Below the pieces are notes generated by a model that saw only the letters and a list, made by a program, of their open reading frames with translations, had not been told where the DNA came from and did no database searches. Shown here piece by piece: positions 1 to 8,530 of a DNA stretch of 60,825 nucleotides; position 1 is the first letter of the stretch, and each line of letters begins with the position of its first letter. The position numbers and the translations under genes were made by a program. Source of the DNA: Lachnospiraceae bacterium (GTDB lineage Bacteria; Bacillota_A; Clostridia; Lachnospirales; Lachnospiraceae); assembly GCA_017634255.1 (NCBI GenBank), contig JAGBNT010000109.1, forward strand, positions 1 to 60,825. Reading direction: 5' to 3'.

Positions 1-1148
1 GCCCTTAAGTTGTCTTCCTTTATAACGTTGTACTGTATTGCGGTTATACCCAGAGAGGAAGCCGCATAATCTATGGCTCCGCCGCCCACATTGGTCTTGG
101 TTATGGTCTCATTTGGCAGATAATCCAGACTGGTTTCATCCGTGCTGGTTACAGAATTGGCGGTATCCTCATAGACGTAGGTGTTCTCTCCGTTGGTATC
201 GGTTCCGGGTATGAGACCCGATGTATTCTCAGCCGTCTGGGAATAAGTATCCTGGTGGGAAAGCACACCCTGATCCTGTCCGTCGGCAGGGGTGTAGGTA
301 TGCTCCGTCTTTTCCACATCGTTCCAATTCAAAACCAGATTCGGCACAACCTGTACATTGTCATAAATCTTCGCTCCCACAAGGGCATCCCTGATCTCGC
401 CTTTTACGAGCTGGTCATACTTGGCCTTGTAGGAGAGCCTTCCAGAGGCTCCGCCGATGCCGTCGATATCGTTGTTGCTCCCTCCCGCGTAAAGCATATC
501 TCCATCGGAGTTCATGATGACGATGTTGTCGGTAGTGGTATTGCCGATGGCTGTAGCCACAAAACGTGCAATCGCGGCAGAGGTCACCTCTGTCATCGCG
601 GTCTTGTCCTCAAGGGTCAGCATTATGCTGGCATACGCCTCCTCCTCCTTGGAAAGAAGGGTGCCGTCATTTTCCGGCAGGTTCAAGTTTATTGTAGCCT
701 TGTTTATATTTTCCTGCTGCTCTAAGTCCTCTGCTATGTGATTTTCAAGGTAGAGCTGGTATCTTTTTTGCTTATCGGCCTCGGTGGAGGAGAAGCCCCC
801 GCTGAAAACCGTCTCAAGATCGTAGCCGCTGGTGGGTATGTCGTTCGACCCTAAAAGTATTGTTGCGTCGGACATCCGACTCTGCTCAACCCTTATGACA
901 AGCCCGTCCTCCGATATCTGGTACGGGATGCCTTCCTCATCCAAAAGCTCCTTCACTGTTCCGGACTCGGCGGGTGTCGTACATTCTATGAGTGTTTTAT
1001 ATTTTGGAACGTTTAAAAGCCATACGACTACGACTATGGCAACAACCACCGCTGCGGACACGGAGATGATTAGAGTCTTCTGCCGCGTGGTGAATTTATT
1101 CCACCATTCCCTAAGCTTTTCCAGTAATTGCCTGATTCGCTCCTGCAT
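1..1148 (-). CDS. fliF: Flagellar MS-ring protein FliF (3' end outside the window)
   Basis: FliF builds the MS ring of the flagellar basal body in the cytoplasmic membrane. About 382 N-terminal residues are visible, against roughly 530-560 for the family, so the second membrane segment and the FliG-binding tail lie outside the window. The ATG at 1146-1148 follows AAGGAGG at good spacing. Residues 25-45 form a Val/Ile-rich membrane helix (LIISVSAAVVVAIVVVVWLL). It is followed by the YscJ/FliF domain with the family-typical stretch ETVFSGGFSSTEADKQ. The gene lies 63 bp downstream of fliE and is the fifth gene from the codY promoter. I see nothing unusual in the visible part. Confidence 0.95.
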   Translation of the reverse strand, partial: MQERIRQLLEKLREWWNKFTTRQKTLIISVSAAVVVAIVVVVWLLNVPKYKTLIECTTPAESGTVKELLDEEGIPYQISEDGLVIRVEQSRMSDATILLGSNDIPTSGYDLETVFSGGFSSTEADKQKRYQLYLENHIAEDLEQQENINKATINLNLPENDGTLLSKEEEAYASIMLTLEDKTAMTEVTSAAIARFVATAIGNTTTDNIVIMNSDGDMLYAGGSNNDIDGIGGASGRLSYKAKYDQLVKGEIRDALVGAKIYDNVQVVPNLVLNWNDVEKTEHTYTPADGQDQGVLSHQDTYSQTAENTSGLIPGTDTNGENTYVYEDTANSVTSTDETSLDYLPNETITKTNVGGGAIDYAASSLGITAIQYNVIKEDNLR

Positions 1149-1211
1149 TTATAATGCCTCCTTATACTTACGAAAGCACAACGCTCTTATGACCTTTCCT
1201 CGCTGCTTTCG

Positions 1212-1520
1212 TTACATCTGTATCTGCATAATCTCTCTGTATGCTTCGATAAATCTGTCGCGGAGGGCTACTGTATACTGCAGTGCGGTATATGCCTTCT
1301 GCTGTGCTATGGCAAGGTCGTGGGTATTGTCCGAAAGCCCCAGAGAAAGCTTGATCTCCTCATTCTCCTGATCCTGCAAAAGGTCGTCCGTCTCGTTTAA
1401 CTGGTTCACTGCCGAGCGCAGAAAAGTGTCGAAGGTATAATCCTCCGGCGGCTCGGTATATTTATCCGCCACAGCAGCGATATCGCTGGCTGTAACATTG
1501 TATAATCTGTTTATATCCAT
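1212..1520 (-). CDS. fliE: Flagellar hook-basal body protein FliE
   Basis: FliE is the small adaptor between the MS ring and the proximal rod. The product is 102 residues, normal for the family, and largely helical. The C-terminal part (LSLGLSDNTHDLAIAQQKAY ... VALRDRFIEAYREIMQIQM) matches the FliE signature region. The open frame extends 11 codons further upstream, but the ATG at 1518-1520 has an AGAAAGGAAA ribosome site seven bases before it, so that start is chosen. It lies 69 bp after flgC and 63 bp before fliF in the conserved flgB-flgC-fliE-fliF order. Confidence 0.95.
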   Translation of the reverse strand: MDINRLYNVTASDIAAVADKYTEPPEDYTFDTFLRSAVNQLNETDDLLQDQENEEIKLSLGLSDNTHDLAIAQQKAYTALQYTVALRDRFIEAYREIMQIQM

Positions 1521-1589
1521 AATTTCCTTTCTGCCGCCCCTTGCGGCATGCAAAGAGAAATCCCGTCACACAAACTATTGCCCGAAGGA

Positions 1590-2045
1590 TTACATACCTA
1601 CGTCCAGCCCCTTCTGCGCTATGGACTTGCTTACGCCGAAGGCTGTCGCATTCGCCTCATATGCGCGGGAGGCGTCTATGAGGTTCGTCATCTCGGTCAC
1701 GATATTTACATTAGGATAGGTAACGTATCCGTTTTCATCCGCATCGGGATGTGCCGGATCGTAGACCATGTTCATCTCCGTAACGTGGTCTTCATATATC
1801 CCGCCTATCTTTACTCCCGCCTTGTTCTTGAGCTTGTACTTGCTCTGGTTGGAAGCCAGCATACTCGAAAATGAAGGCTCCGGGAGGTTCTTTTCCTCAA
1901 ATGTCACAACTTTTCTTCTGTAAGGAGTTCCGTCTTTTGTTCTCGTGGTGTTTGCATTGGCAACATTCTCCGCGATGGTATCCATTCTGAAACGCTCTGC
2001 CGTGAGCCCTGATGCGTTAATATGAAACGAATCAAATACACCCAT
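1590..2045 (-). CDS. flgC: Flagellar proximal rod protein FlgC
   Basis: FlgC is a proximal rod component exported by the flagellar type III apparatus. The product is 151 residues. It starts MGVFDSFHINASGLTAERF and carries the rod/hook signature DTIAENVANANTTRT near residues 20-35. The C-terminal helix (DASRAYEANATAFGVSKSIA) is the conserved coiled segment that packs in the rod. A longer open frame adds 23 codons, but the ATG at 2043-2045 has AAAAAGGAGAAC just upstream and gives the family N-terminus. It lies 71 bp downstream of flgB. Confidence 0.95.
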   Translation of the reverse strand: MGVFDSFHINASGLTAERFRMDTIAENVANANTTRTKDGTPYRRKVVTFEEKNLPEPSFSSMLASNQSKYKLKNKAGVKIGGIYEDHVTEMNMVYDPAHPDADENGYVTYPNVNIVTEMTNLIDASRAYEANATAFGVSKSIAQKGLDVGM

Positions 2046-2116
2046 AATTGTTCTCCTTTTTTTAATGATGACTTTAAAAGTGCGATCGCTGCGCTCTGTG
2101 AGCATTGAAAACACTT

Positions 2117-2509
2117 TTACTTCTGCATTACTGCCTGTAAATTCCTAAACTCCGCTGTCACGGACTGGGTGAGTCCGTTATAGAGAATATTATTTTCCGC
2201 CATATAGGTATTCTCCGTATCGGGATCCACATTATTTCCGTCCAGCCTGTAGGAGAAATTTTCCGCGTCTGTATAGACATGGGGTCTTAGCCTCGACATA
2301 TTGAGCCTTGTTACCTTTTCGTCCAGGGTCTCGTACTTCGAATGTCTCAGCGCCTCCTCAAGATTTGCGGCGAAAGCCACATCCTGCCTCTTATAGCGGG
2401 GAGTGTCCATGTTCGCAAGGTTGTTCGCTATCATCTCGTTTCTCATGTAGGAAGCGTCCGCAGCCTTGTCCAGCACGTTTATATAATCATATACGTCTGT
2501 TTTGATCAT
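2117..2509 (-). CDS. flgB: Flagellar proximal rod protein FlgB
   Basis: FlgB is the other proximal rod subunit. At 130 residues it is of normal length. The N-terminal rod motif reads MIANNLANMDTPRYKRQDVAF (residues 25-45), equivalent to the common NIANADTPGYK. The C-terminus (LTQSVTAEFRNLQAVMQK) supplies the matching helix. The start has GAAAGGAGAAGGGC before the ATG. It begins only 15 bp after the codY stop, so codY and the flagellar genes are probably one transcript, an arrangement also known in Bacillus. Confidence 0.95.
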   Translation of the reverse strand: MIKTDVYDYINVLDKAADASYMRNEMIANNLANMDTPRYKRQDVAFAANLEEALRHSKYETLDEKVTRLNMSRLRPHVYTDAENFSYRLDGNNVDPDTENTYMAENNILYNGLTQSVTAEFRNLQAVMQK

Positions 2510-2524
2510 GCCCTTCTCCTTTCC

Positions 2525-3295
2525 TCATTCCTCTCTGCCTATCCTGTCGATCTCGTCAAACAGGCAGTCATTGACTATCTTTATATAGGTTCCTCTCATC
2601 CCTGAGGAGCGCGATTCTATTATGCCCGCACTCTCGAATTTCCTTAATGCGTTTACGATCACCGATCTTGTTATCCCTACCCTGTCGGCTATCCTGGAGG
2701 TTATTAGAATACCCTCCGTACCGCCCAGTTCTTCGAATACGTAGACAATGGCATTTTTCTCGGTGGCGGAAAGGGCGGCGAAGGCAGCCTGGATATCCTG
2801 CTCCTTCCTGCTCTCCTGAGCATCCTCCTCGCTGTCGCTCCGTAATATCTCAAGCCCCACAACGTTTGCCCCGTATTCGCAAAGGATTATATCGTCGATC
2901 GTATAGTCCTCGCTGTTTCGCATTACCAGCAGGGTTCCCTTTCTCTCTCCTGCAATGACAATAGGCGATATCAGCGCTTTGTGGCTCTTTGCGTCACTTG
3001 CGTCGAAGCCGAACATCTCAAGATTGGCATTTTCCTGGGTAGAAAGCACTCCCAGCAATCTGTCATTTAAGCTCTTGTCGATGAAGTTTCCGACAGGTTC
3101 CGCTATAAGAGCATCGTTTTCCTCGTGCAGAACCGCTCCCAGTACCTTGCCCTTCCTGCTTATAACAAAGACATCGGAAAAAATGGAATCCTTCATGACC
3201 CTGCATATGTCATTAAAGACCACCTTGCCCTTCTTGTTGTTGTACAGAAGCTTGCCTATTTTCCTTGTCTTGTCCAGCAGTTCGATGCTGCTCAC
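2525..3295 (-). CDS. codY: GTP/branched-chain amino acid-sensing global repressor CodY
   Basis: CodY senses GTP and branched-chain amino acids and represses stationary-phase, nutrient-uptake and motility genes. The product is 256 residues: an N-terminal GAF ligand domain (about 1-150) and a C-terminal winged helix (about 180-256). The DNA-recognition region reads ITRSVIVNALRKFESAGIIE followed by SRSSGMRGTYIK, very close to the family consensus. The start is GTG at 3293-3295, with TTTTGGAGGTAGACC before it. A strong-looking extended -10 promoter lies about 85 bp upstream. I see no CodY box (AATTTTCWGAAAATT) in that leader. Confidence 0.97.
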   Translation of the reverse strand: MSSIELLDKTRKIGKLLYNNKKGKVVFNDICRVMKDSIFSDVFVISRKGKVLGAVLHEENDALIAEPVGNFIDKSLNDRLLGVLSTQENANLEMFGFDASDAKSHKALISPIVIAGERKGTLLVMRNSEDYTIDDIILCEYGANVVGLEILRSDSEEDAQESRKEQDIQAAFAALSATEKNAIVYVFEELGGTEGILITSRIADRVGITRSVIVNALRKFESAGIIESRSSGMRGTYIKIVNDCLFDEIDRIGREE

Positions 3296-3380
3296 GGTCT
3301 ACCTCCAAAAATAGTATGAACGCAAAATCGGAAAGTCACAGCAAACAGTCTGTCAATATTGCAGACAGAATCTTAACGTA

Positions 3381-3409
3381 ATTCTAGCACAGCTAAAAAA
3401 AGTTCGCAA
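3381..3409 (-). promoter_or_regulatory. Predicted sigma-A promoter of codY-flgBC-fliEF
   Basis: Read on the minus strand: TTGCGA (3404-3409), 17 bp, then TAGAAT (3381-3386), with TG one base before the -10, so this is also an extended -10. Predicted transcription starts near 3374, giving a leader of about 80 nt. The same -35 variant, TTGCGA, also occurs before purB. Confidence 0.7.
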
Positions 3410-3438
3410 GGAAGCCGAAAAAACGCCCAAAGCTTCCT
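3393..3438 (-). terminator. Possible terminator of the AEC transporter gene
   Basis: On the minus strand AGGAAGC (3432-3438) pairs with GCTTCCT (3409-3415) around a 16-nt loop, followed by a run of seven T a few bases later (about 3394-3400). The stem is short and the T-run is displaced. It overlaps the -35 region of the codY promoter, so the two may interfere. Confidence 0.35.
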
Positions 3439-3461
3439 GTATTGCGGTAAATTTACTTAAA

Positions 3462-4394
3462 TCAGGCTCCCAAAATTGCAAGGACGGCAAAGCCGGCTAT
3501 GGAGACCAGTGTAGAAAGTGAAAGTGCAGAGGAAACATATACTCTCTGGTCGGCGTCATCGGCAAAAACAGGAAGCACGAAGGGCGGAGGCAGGATAAAC
3601 ATCACGTTTATCGCCTGGGTCAGCCCGGAATCCTTCCATATAAGACCCAGCACGGCAACAAAGGCAGTCCTTAGCAGCATCATTATAACGAAGCGCACAG
3701 TCACTACCTTGCCCGCCGAAGCCCAGGGAATGTCCGAGAGCACGAGGTCGTACCCTATGGTAAGGAGTATTATTGCACTGGTGGGGGCGGCAAAGAAATC
3801 CGTACACTTCGTGAGGATCCCGCTTATGCCGGAGGGGACTAACGCCGCATAGAGACCGCTCGCCCCGATCAGCACGCCCGCAAAGATAGAAATGATTATC
3901 GGAGATATGACCATCTCCTTAATGAGCTCTTTTGTATTCTTCCTGTTCGGGTCCTTTAGCCCAAGCAGGATTTTATACAGTGTAAATACGAAAAGCACCT
4001 GACCGAGATCAATGCGTGCAAAATCAGCTGTCCTTTCAGTTCCGTACAGCATATTGAAAAGGGCATAGCCCAACATGCCTGCCTCGAAGCCGGTGGTAAG
4101 AAAGGGAACGAAGCGCGAGTTCATGTGAAGGATTTTTTCTGCGAGCCAGCCCAGCCCCCAGGCTGCAAAGCATATGGCGAACATCATAAGGGGGATGACA
4201 ATATCCATAAAGGTATAGGTGGTAGTTGCAAAGGCTCCGAGAAGCACCGCCGGAAGGGTGATGTTCACCACGACGCTCTTTAAGGCATTGATGCCCTCTC
4301 TGGATATAAGCCCCCTGGCTCTGGTTATCATTCCCACTGAAAGCATTGCCAACACCGGAAGTATGGTCTGTAATATCTCAACAGTTCTGCTCAT
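3462..4394 (-). CDS. AEC (auxin efflux carrier) family membrane transporter
   Basis: The 310-residue protein is almost entirely hydrophobic, with about ten membrane helices, and resembles the AEC/Mem_trans family, whose bacterial members move malate, malonate or similar carboxylates. Supporting features are the N-terminal LPVLAMLSVGMITRARGLIS segment, the VVVNITLPAVLLGAF helix with its Asn-Ile-Thr-Leu-Pro motif, and a C-terminal helix rich in Pro (MFILPPPFVLPVFADDADQ). AGGAG precedes the ATG at 4392-4394. It stands alone between codY and the mobile element. The substrate cannot be told from sequence. Confidence 0.8.
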   Translation of the reverse strand: MSRTVEILQTILPVLAMLSVGMITRARGLISREGINALKSVVVNITLPAVLLGAFATTTYTFMDIVIPLMMFAICFAAWGLGWLAEKILHMNSRFVPFLTTGFEAGMLGYALFNMLYGTERTADFARIDLGQVLFVFTLYKILLGLKDPNRKNTKELIKEMVISPIIISIFAGVLIGASGLYAALVPSGISGILTKCTDFFAAPTSAIILLTIGYDLVLSDIPWASAGKVVTVRFVIMMLLRTAFVAVLGLIWKDSGLTQAINVMFILPPPFVLPVFADDADQRVYVSSALSLSTLVSIAGFAVLAILGA

Positions 4395-4419
4395 CTGATA
4401 TTTCTCCTGTAATCTGTAA

Positions 4420-4654
4420 GCTGCATTCTCTGTTGCTATTCAGCAAAGCCACGCAGCAGAGTGCTCGGTTTATCTGAATGAAGCCGGAGAGATTACGGCA
4501 TGTCTCCTTATCTCCGACCAGGGGCAGGAGGAGGGCTTTACCGTGGAATATGCCAATTCCGAGGACTGCGCTGATCAGAAAAGCCTTTCCCCACTCCAAG
4601 GTCATCGACCGCTGTTCGGTTTTTGTAAGGCTGATGGAGGAGGAAGTCGAATAA
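4420..4654 (+). pseudogene. Decayed C-terminal fragment of an acetyltransferase-like protein
   Basis: The plus strand reads as protein without a start: SVYLNEAGEITACLLISDQG, then GFTVEYANSED. After an apparent one-base frameshift near 4590 it continues ALIRKAFPHSKVIDRC, then SVFVRLMEEEVE and stops at 4652-4654. The pattern resembles the end of a GNAT acetyltransferase (beta strands with a closing FVRLME), but I did not confirm the family. The 5' part is missing: the reading frame is closed at 4417, just beside the divergent AEC start. The stop lies three bases before the terminator half-site that forms the left edge of the mobile element, so this was the gene convergent with the pilus operon. 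Confidence 0.5.
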
Positions 4655-4657
4655 AAA

Positions 4658-4689
4658 CCTCCCCGGTTGGAGGGCTTCACTTAGGGATT
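4658..4689. other. Left attachment site (attL) of the 13.9-kb element
   Basis: Chromosomal CCTCCCCG (4658-4665) is followed by the shared GTT (4666-4668) and then element DNA ending in CACTTAGGGATT (4678-4689). The chromosomal half is the left arm of a terminator whose right arm lies at 18600-18607. The element arm is the inverted repeat of AATCCCTTAGTG at 18575-18586 with one mismatch. Confidence 0.7.
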
Positions 4690-4725
4690 GAACAACAAGG
4701 CTTTAAGTGACAGTCTTCAAGCGGG

Positions 4726-4772
4726 ACAAAAAGAGACCATGTAAGAGTAGAAATGCTCCTGCATGGTCTCTT
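4726..4772 (-). terminator. Terminator of the restriction-modification operon
   Basis: An 11-bp perfect stem, AAGAGACCATG (4731-4741) with CATGGTCTCTT (4762-4772), encloses a 20-nt loop. On the minus strand it is followed by a run of T (complement of 4726-4732). It lies 10 bp beyond the stop of the last gene of the operon. Confidence 0.75.
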
Positions 4773-4781
4773 TCTTAGTTA

Positions 4782-5006
4782 CTACCAATTATTGATGCGG
4801 GTAAGATAGTTAAAACCACCTGACGAACCATACGCTGTATTTGGTTCACTTATGACTGTATCTGTTGAATAGACATAATTACCGTACTCATCCATACATT
4901 CACATGAAAAGGTAGTATTATCTTGATTCGGTGTTTTATCGATGTTTTGAAAAAGTAAATCAATAGCTTCTTCTTGGCTTATTGAATTATCAGCTTTCTT
5001 ATCCAT
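4782..5006 (-). CDS. Small protein of unknown function at the end of the restriction operon
   Basis: I do not recognise this 74-residue protein. It starts MDKKADNSISQEEAIDLLFQ at the ATG at 5004-5006, which has AAGGAGGTGCCCC before it; an upstream in-frame extension overlaps the protease gene and has no such site. The N-terminal half looks helical (EEAIDLLFQNID). The C-terminal half is polar and ends in SSGGFNYLTRINNW. There is no signal peptide or membrane segment. It is the last gene before a strong terminator and overlaps no other gene with this start, so it is probably co-expressed with the protease and HsdM. Confidence 0.65.
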   Translation of the reverse strand: MDKKADNSISQEEAIDLLFQNIDKTPNQDNTTFSCECMDEYGNYVYSTDTVISEPNTAYGSSGGFNYLTRINNW

Positions 5007-5019
5007 AAGGGGCACCTCC

Positions 5020-6003
5020 TTATCTCTTACCGTTAATAACGAAGGTCTGTCCATTGTGATTTTCAATGAATTTCAGTGCAGAAGGTAATCTATATATACT
5101 AAGCAGATAGCAATGATAAAGGGACAGAACCTTATCCTGAAGTAATTGATTTTCTTCAAGCGCAGAAACTTTAAGACCAAGTTTTTTACACTTCACATAA
5201 TCATAGTGCCTATCGTGAACTTTAGATGCATCATGGCTTGATAGTTCATCAAGTATTCGCGTCACAATTTCTTTCTTGTTTCGAGATCTCTTAAACATAC
5301 AATCAAGGAGCCAGCCCTCAACTAAATCATATGACATTTTTACTACATTATCACATTCTCCAACAAAGGTCGGTCTATACTGCTGAATTATTTCTTTCCA
5401 TATAAGGGATTTGTTGGGAGCCGCCATCGTTTCGTTTATGGCCCTCTCAAACTCCTTTAAAACACCTTGAGCGGGAACATTATGATACTGAGGATCTATT
5501 GGTCCAAGGCTGGATTCTTTCCCCATGATTATTTCTTTACTCGAGCAAGCGATCATTGTTCCTGCAGACATGGCCATATGAGGTACAATGACGCGTATAT
5601 CCATATCAAACATTTTCCTGAGATAGTTTACTAAGCTTTCTGTTGCAGTAACTACACCTCCGGGGGTATGTAGCATTATATCCAAACCGATTGATCGATC
5701 CTCTATTCCTGAAACGGCATTCATAAGTCCATTCATATCATTATCGTTTATCTGAATCTCTGGGTTCATGACAGAAGATTGCAGCCAAGCCGATATATAA
5801 CAAATTAGGTTGCGATGCGTAACATCACAGAGTTCCTTCATTTTGGAAATTCTCATTTCAAGCAAAGTTTTTTGGATTATTTCATTAACCTTGTTTTGAA
5901 CAGCCTGTGGATTCGCATTTTGTCCCTGAGTGTTTATAAATTGGTTTATCTGCGGCTCAATAAGTGTATTAAATTCTTTCTCAATGCTTGTGAAGTTTCC
6001 CAT
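5020..6003 (-). CDS. Clp-fold serine protease of the SDH proteinase type
   Basis: This 327-residue protein resembles the serine dehydrogenase proteinase family, which has the ClpP/crotonase fold. Residues 112-116 (HTPGG) match the oxyanion-region motif, PHMAMSAGTMIA (141-152) carries the likely nucleophile Ser146, and SSLGPIDPQ (164-172) is the third family motif. No membrane segment is visible, so it should be cytoplasmic. GGAGAG precedes the ATG. It begins 14 bp after hsdM in the same operon, which suggests a role linked to restriction, such as turnover of a restriction subunit or an effector step. That role is inference. The family assignment is based on motifs only. Confidence 0.75.
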   Translation of the reverse strand: MGNFTSIEKEFNTLIEPQINQFINTQGQNANPQAVQNKVNEIIQKTLLEMRISKMKELCDVTHRNLICYISAWLQSSVMNPEIQINDNDMNGLMNAVSGIEDRSIGLDIMLHTPGGVVTATESLVNYLRKMFDMDIRVIVPHMAMSAGTMIACSSKEIIMGKESSLGPIDPQYHNVPAQGVLKEFERAINETMAAPNKSLIWKEIIQQYRPTFVGECDNVVKMSYDLVEGWLLDCMFKRSRNKKEIVTRILDELSSHDASKVHDRHYDYVKCKKLGLKVSALEENQLLQDKVLSLYHCYLLSIYRLPSALKFIENHNGQTFVINGKR

Positions 6004-6017
6004 ATTGTTTTCTCTCC

Positions 6018-7517
6018 TTATTTCTTCAGCTGTGCCTGCAGCTCCTGAAAGCTTTCCAGTGCCGATTGCAGATTTTCTATGATATCGTCGGCAAGTTCAT
6101 CCGGAGCCGGGAGATTATCAAGATCGGCAAGGGACTTGTCCTTAATCCAGAAGATGTCAAGGCTGGTCTTGTCACGGTTTAAGATCTGATCATCCTTACC
6201 GCCTACGATAAATCTGCGCCAGCGTCCGTCCGGATTATCTTCTGACCATGTTTCTTTCCGCTCGTGGCGATTCTGAGGATTGTAGCAGGTGATGAAATCA
6301 TGTAAATCAGCGTAGGTCATTGGATGCTGTTTCAGCGTAAAATGCATATTGGTACGGAAATCATATATCCAGACTTCCTTTGTTTGTTTCTCCGGGCTTG
6401 CCGGGCGCTTGTCGAAGAATATGACGTTTGCCTTTACGCCCGGTTTATAAAAGATTCCGGTCGGGAGCCTTAAGATCGTATGCAGATCGGTAGTCTCCAG
6501 CAGTTTCTGACGGACGGTTTCTCCAGCACCGCCCTCAAATAGCACATTGTCGGGTACAACAACAGCGGCCTTGCCGGTTGCTTTTAACAGCGTGTTGATG
6601 TGCTGCACGAAATTCAACTGCTTATTCGAACTGGTTGTCCAAAAATCCTGTCTGTTGTATACGAGATCTTCTTCCTCCTGCTCGTCCTCCTCATTTGTAA
6701 ATGTGATGGAGGATTTTTTGCCGAAAGGCGGATTCGTCAGCACATAATCCACACGATATCCGGGGTCGGAAAGCAGCGCGTCACCGAGCGTGATCGGAAT
6801 CTCTCCGTAGATATCGCCGATGTTATGAAGATATAGATTCATCAGCGCCGTCTTAAATGTCGCACCTACAATTTCATTTCCGTGGAAGGTCTCGTTTTTT
6901 AGAAATTCTTTTTGACTGCGGTCGAGCGTATAGTTTTCCGGATCGGAAAGGAACGACTGCGCCGCGAGGAAAAAGCCCCCACTGCCGCAGCAGGGATCTG
7001 CGATGGTCTTGCCCGGTTCCGGGCGGACACACTCAACCATAGCTTTAATCAGCGGACGGGGAGTGAAATATTGTCCGGCACCACTTTTGATATCTTCAGC
7101 ATTTTTCTGGAGCAGACCCTCATAAATCTCACCCTTAACGTCAGAGGACATGGCTACCCAGTTTTCCTTATCGATCATCTGAACAACACGATAGAGGATC
7201 GCTACGTTGCTGATCTTGTTGACCGCGCCCTTGAAAATCTGGCCGAGGATGCCGCCTTCTTCTCCAAGTTTCTCAAGGGTATTCTTATATTGTGTTTCCA
7301 GTTCCGCACCCTTGAGAGTGTTCATATCCGACCACGTGTAGCCCTTTGGGATGCCGGTTTCTCTTTTATAGGGCGGCTTGGAATACTCGTCAGACATTTT
7401 CAAAAAGATCAGATAGGTCAGCTGTTCCAGATAATCTCCATAGGAAACGCCATCATCCCGGAGCGGATTACACATGCCCCATACCTTTGATACTATTGCA
7501 GATGTAATCTCACTCAT
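6018..7517 (-). CDS. hsdM: Type I restriction-modification DNA methyltransferase subunit HsdM
   Basis: HsdM transfers a methyl group from S-adenosylmethionine to adenine N6 at the site chosen by HsdS. The product is 499 residues. It has the N-terminal HsdM helical domain (starting MSEITSAIVSKVWGMCNPLR), the AdoMet motif ADPCCGSGGFF (about 174-185) and the catalytic NPPF (about 261-264). The start overlaps the stop of the DUF1016 gene by 8 bp (ATGAGTGA), so translation is probably coupled. All expected motifs are intact. Confidence 0.95.
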   Translation of the reverse strand: MSEITSAIVSKVWGMCNPLRDDGVSYGDYLEQLTYLIFLKMSDEYSKPPYKRETGIPKGYTWSDMNTLKGAELETQYKNTLEKLGEEGGILGQIFKGAVNKISNVAILYRVVQMIDKENWVAMSSDVKGEIYEGLLQKNAEDIKSGAGQYFTPRPLIKAMVECVRPEPGKTIADPCCGSGGFFLAAQSFLSDPENYTLDRSQKEFLKNETFHGNEIVGATFKTALMNLYLHNIGDIYGEIPITLGDALLSDPGYRVDYVLTNPPFGKKSSITFTNEEDEQEEEDLVYNRQDFWTTSSNKQLNFVQHINTLLKATGKAAVVVPDNVLFEGGAGETVRQKLLETTDLHTILRLPTGIFYKPGVKANVIFFDKRPASPEKQTKEVWIYDFRTNMHFTLKQHPMTYADLHDFITCYNPQNRHERKETWSEDNPDGRWRRFIVGGKDDQILNRDKTSLDIFWIKDKSLADLDNLPAPDELADDIIENLQSALESFQELQAQLKK

Positions 7518-8529
7518 TGTCCGTTCCTCCTATACGTTTTTGAATGTCTTCCACGGACGGCAACTGCTTTTCTAAATCCTCCGGGAGATTATTCGTGATT
7601 TTATATTCGCTGACACCGATTGGCTTTGAAATATCCTTTAGGGAATATTCCGCCACTACATTGTTTTTGCTCTTGCAGAGCAGCAGTCCTATCGTTGGAT
7701 TATCACTCTCTTTTTTCAGGATGCCATCAACCGCAGACAGGTAGAAATTCAGTTTTCCGGCATACTCCGGCTTAAAATCTCCGGCTTTCAGTTCGATAAC
7801 GACATAACATCTCAAATTGAGATTATAGAACAGCAAATCCAGATAGAAATCGTCTCCGCCTACAACAAGATGGTATTGATTTCCCAGAAAAGCGAATCCG
7901 GTTCCAAGTTCGAGCAGCAGCTTCGTCACATCTCTGACAAGCGCTTCTTCGATATCGCGTTCAAGCATTTCTTCCTTAAACGGAATAAAATCGAAAACGT
8001 AAGGATCTTTCATAGTCTGGAGCGCAAGCTCGCTCTGCGAAGAGGGCAGCCTCTTTTCAAAATTGCTGACCTTGTCAGCTAAAACCTGCCTCTCATACAA
8101 TCCACTTTCGATCTGGTGGACAAGCACGTTGCGCGACCAACCGTTTTTCGCTGTGGAATTTGCGTACCAGATATACCGGTCATGATCCTTCACCTTATCC
8201 ATCAGCGTTACATGGTGATACCACGTAATTTGTGCAAGTGCCTCTTGCACAATTTCTTCTTCGCTGAACAGCTCGGCAAATTTCGACATATACTTCAGGT
8301 TGCGGACAGAATAGCCCTTCACACCGGGAAAATCCATGCGGAGGTCGGCAGAAAGACTGTCAATGAATTTATTTCCCCAGACCTTATGCTTATTGATCTC
8401 GCTGCCAATATTATGGTACAGCATGACCAGCTCGGTATTTACTTCAAGTGCGGCTCTATATTGTGCCGATTGTATCTGCTGCTTGATCTCATTGACAAGA
8501 TCGATATATTCATTGCTGTTGATCAGCAT
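7510..8529 (-). CDS. DUF1016 (YhcG-type) PD-(D/E)xK nuclease-like protein
   Basis: The 339-residue protein has the DUF1016 layout: an N-terminal winged-helix-like part (INSNEYIDLVNEIKQQIQSA, VKGYSVRNLKYMSKFAE, ITWYHHVTLMDK) and a C-terminal nuclease fold. The C-terminus contains FYLDLLFYNLNLRCYVVIEL followed by KAGDFKPEYAG, giving the D...ExK catalytic pattern around residues 228-250. Such genes are frequent companions of type I restriction loci, where their job is unclear. The ATG at 8527-8529 with GGGAGA upstream is preferred to the in-frame ATG six codons earlier, which lies inside hsdS. The gene sits between hsdS and hsdM. Confidence 0.85.
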   Translation of the reverse strand: MLINSNEYIDLVNEIKQQIQSAQYRAALEVNTELVMLYHNIGSEINKHKVWGNKFIDSLSADLRMDFPGVKGYSVRNLKYMSKFAELFSEEEIVQEALAQITWYHHVTLMDKVKDHDRYIWYANSTAKNGWSRNVLVHQIESGLYERQVLADKVSNFEKRLPSSQSELALQTMKDPYVFDFIPFKEEMLERDIEEALVRDVTKLLLELGTGFAFLGNQYHLVVGGDDFYLDLLFYNLNLRCYVVIELKAGDFKPEYAGKLNFYLSAVDGILKKESDNPTIGLLLCKSKNNVVAEYSLKDISKPIGVSEYKITNNLPEDLEKQLPSVEDIQKRIGGTDNE

Positions 8530-8530
8530 A

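Noticed and set aside
255..725. 156-residue plus-strand open frame at the left edge
   Set aside because: It lies opposite fliF, whose minus-strand frame reads as a clear FliF protein; the plus product has no recognisable pattern.
4378..4680. 100-residue minus-strand open frame overlapping the AEC transporter start
   Set aside because: It is the shadow of the plus-strand acetyltransferase remnant, crosses the attL boundary into element DNA, and has no ribosome site.
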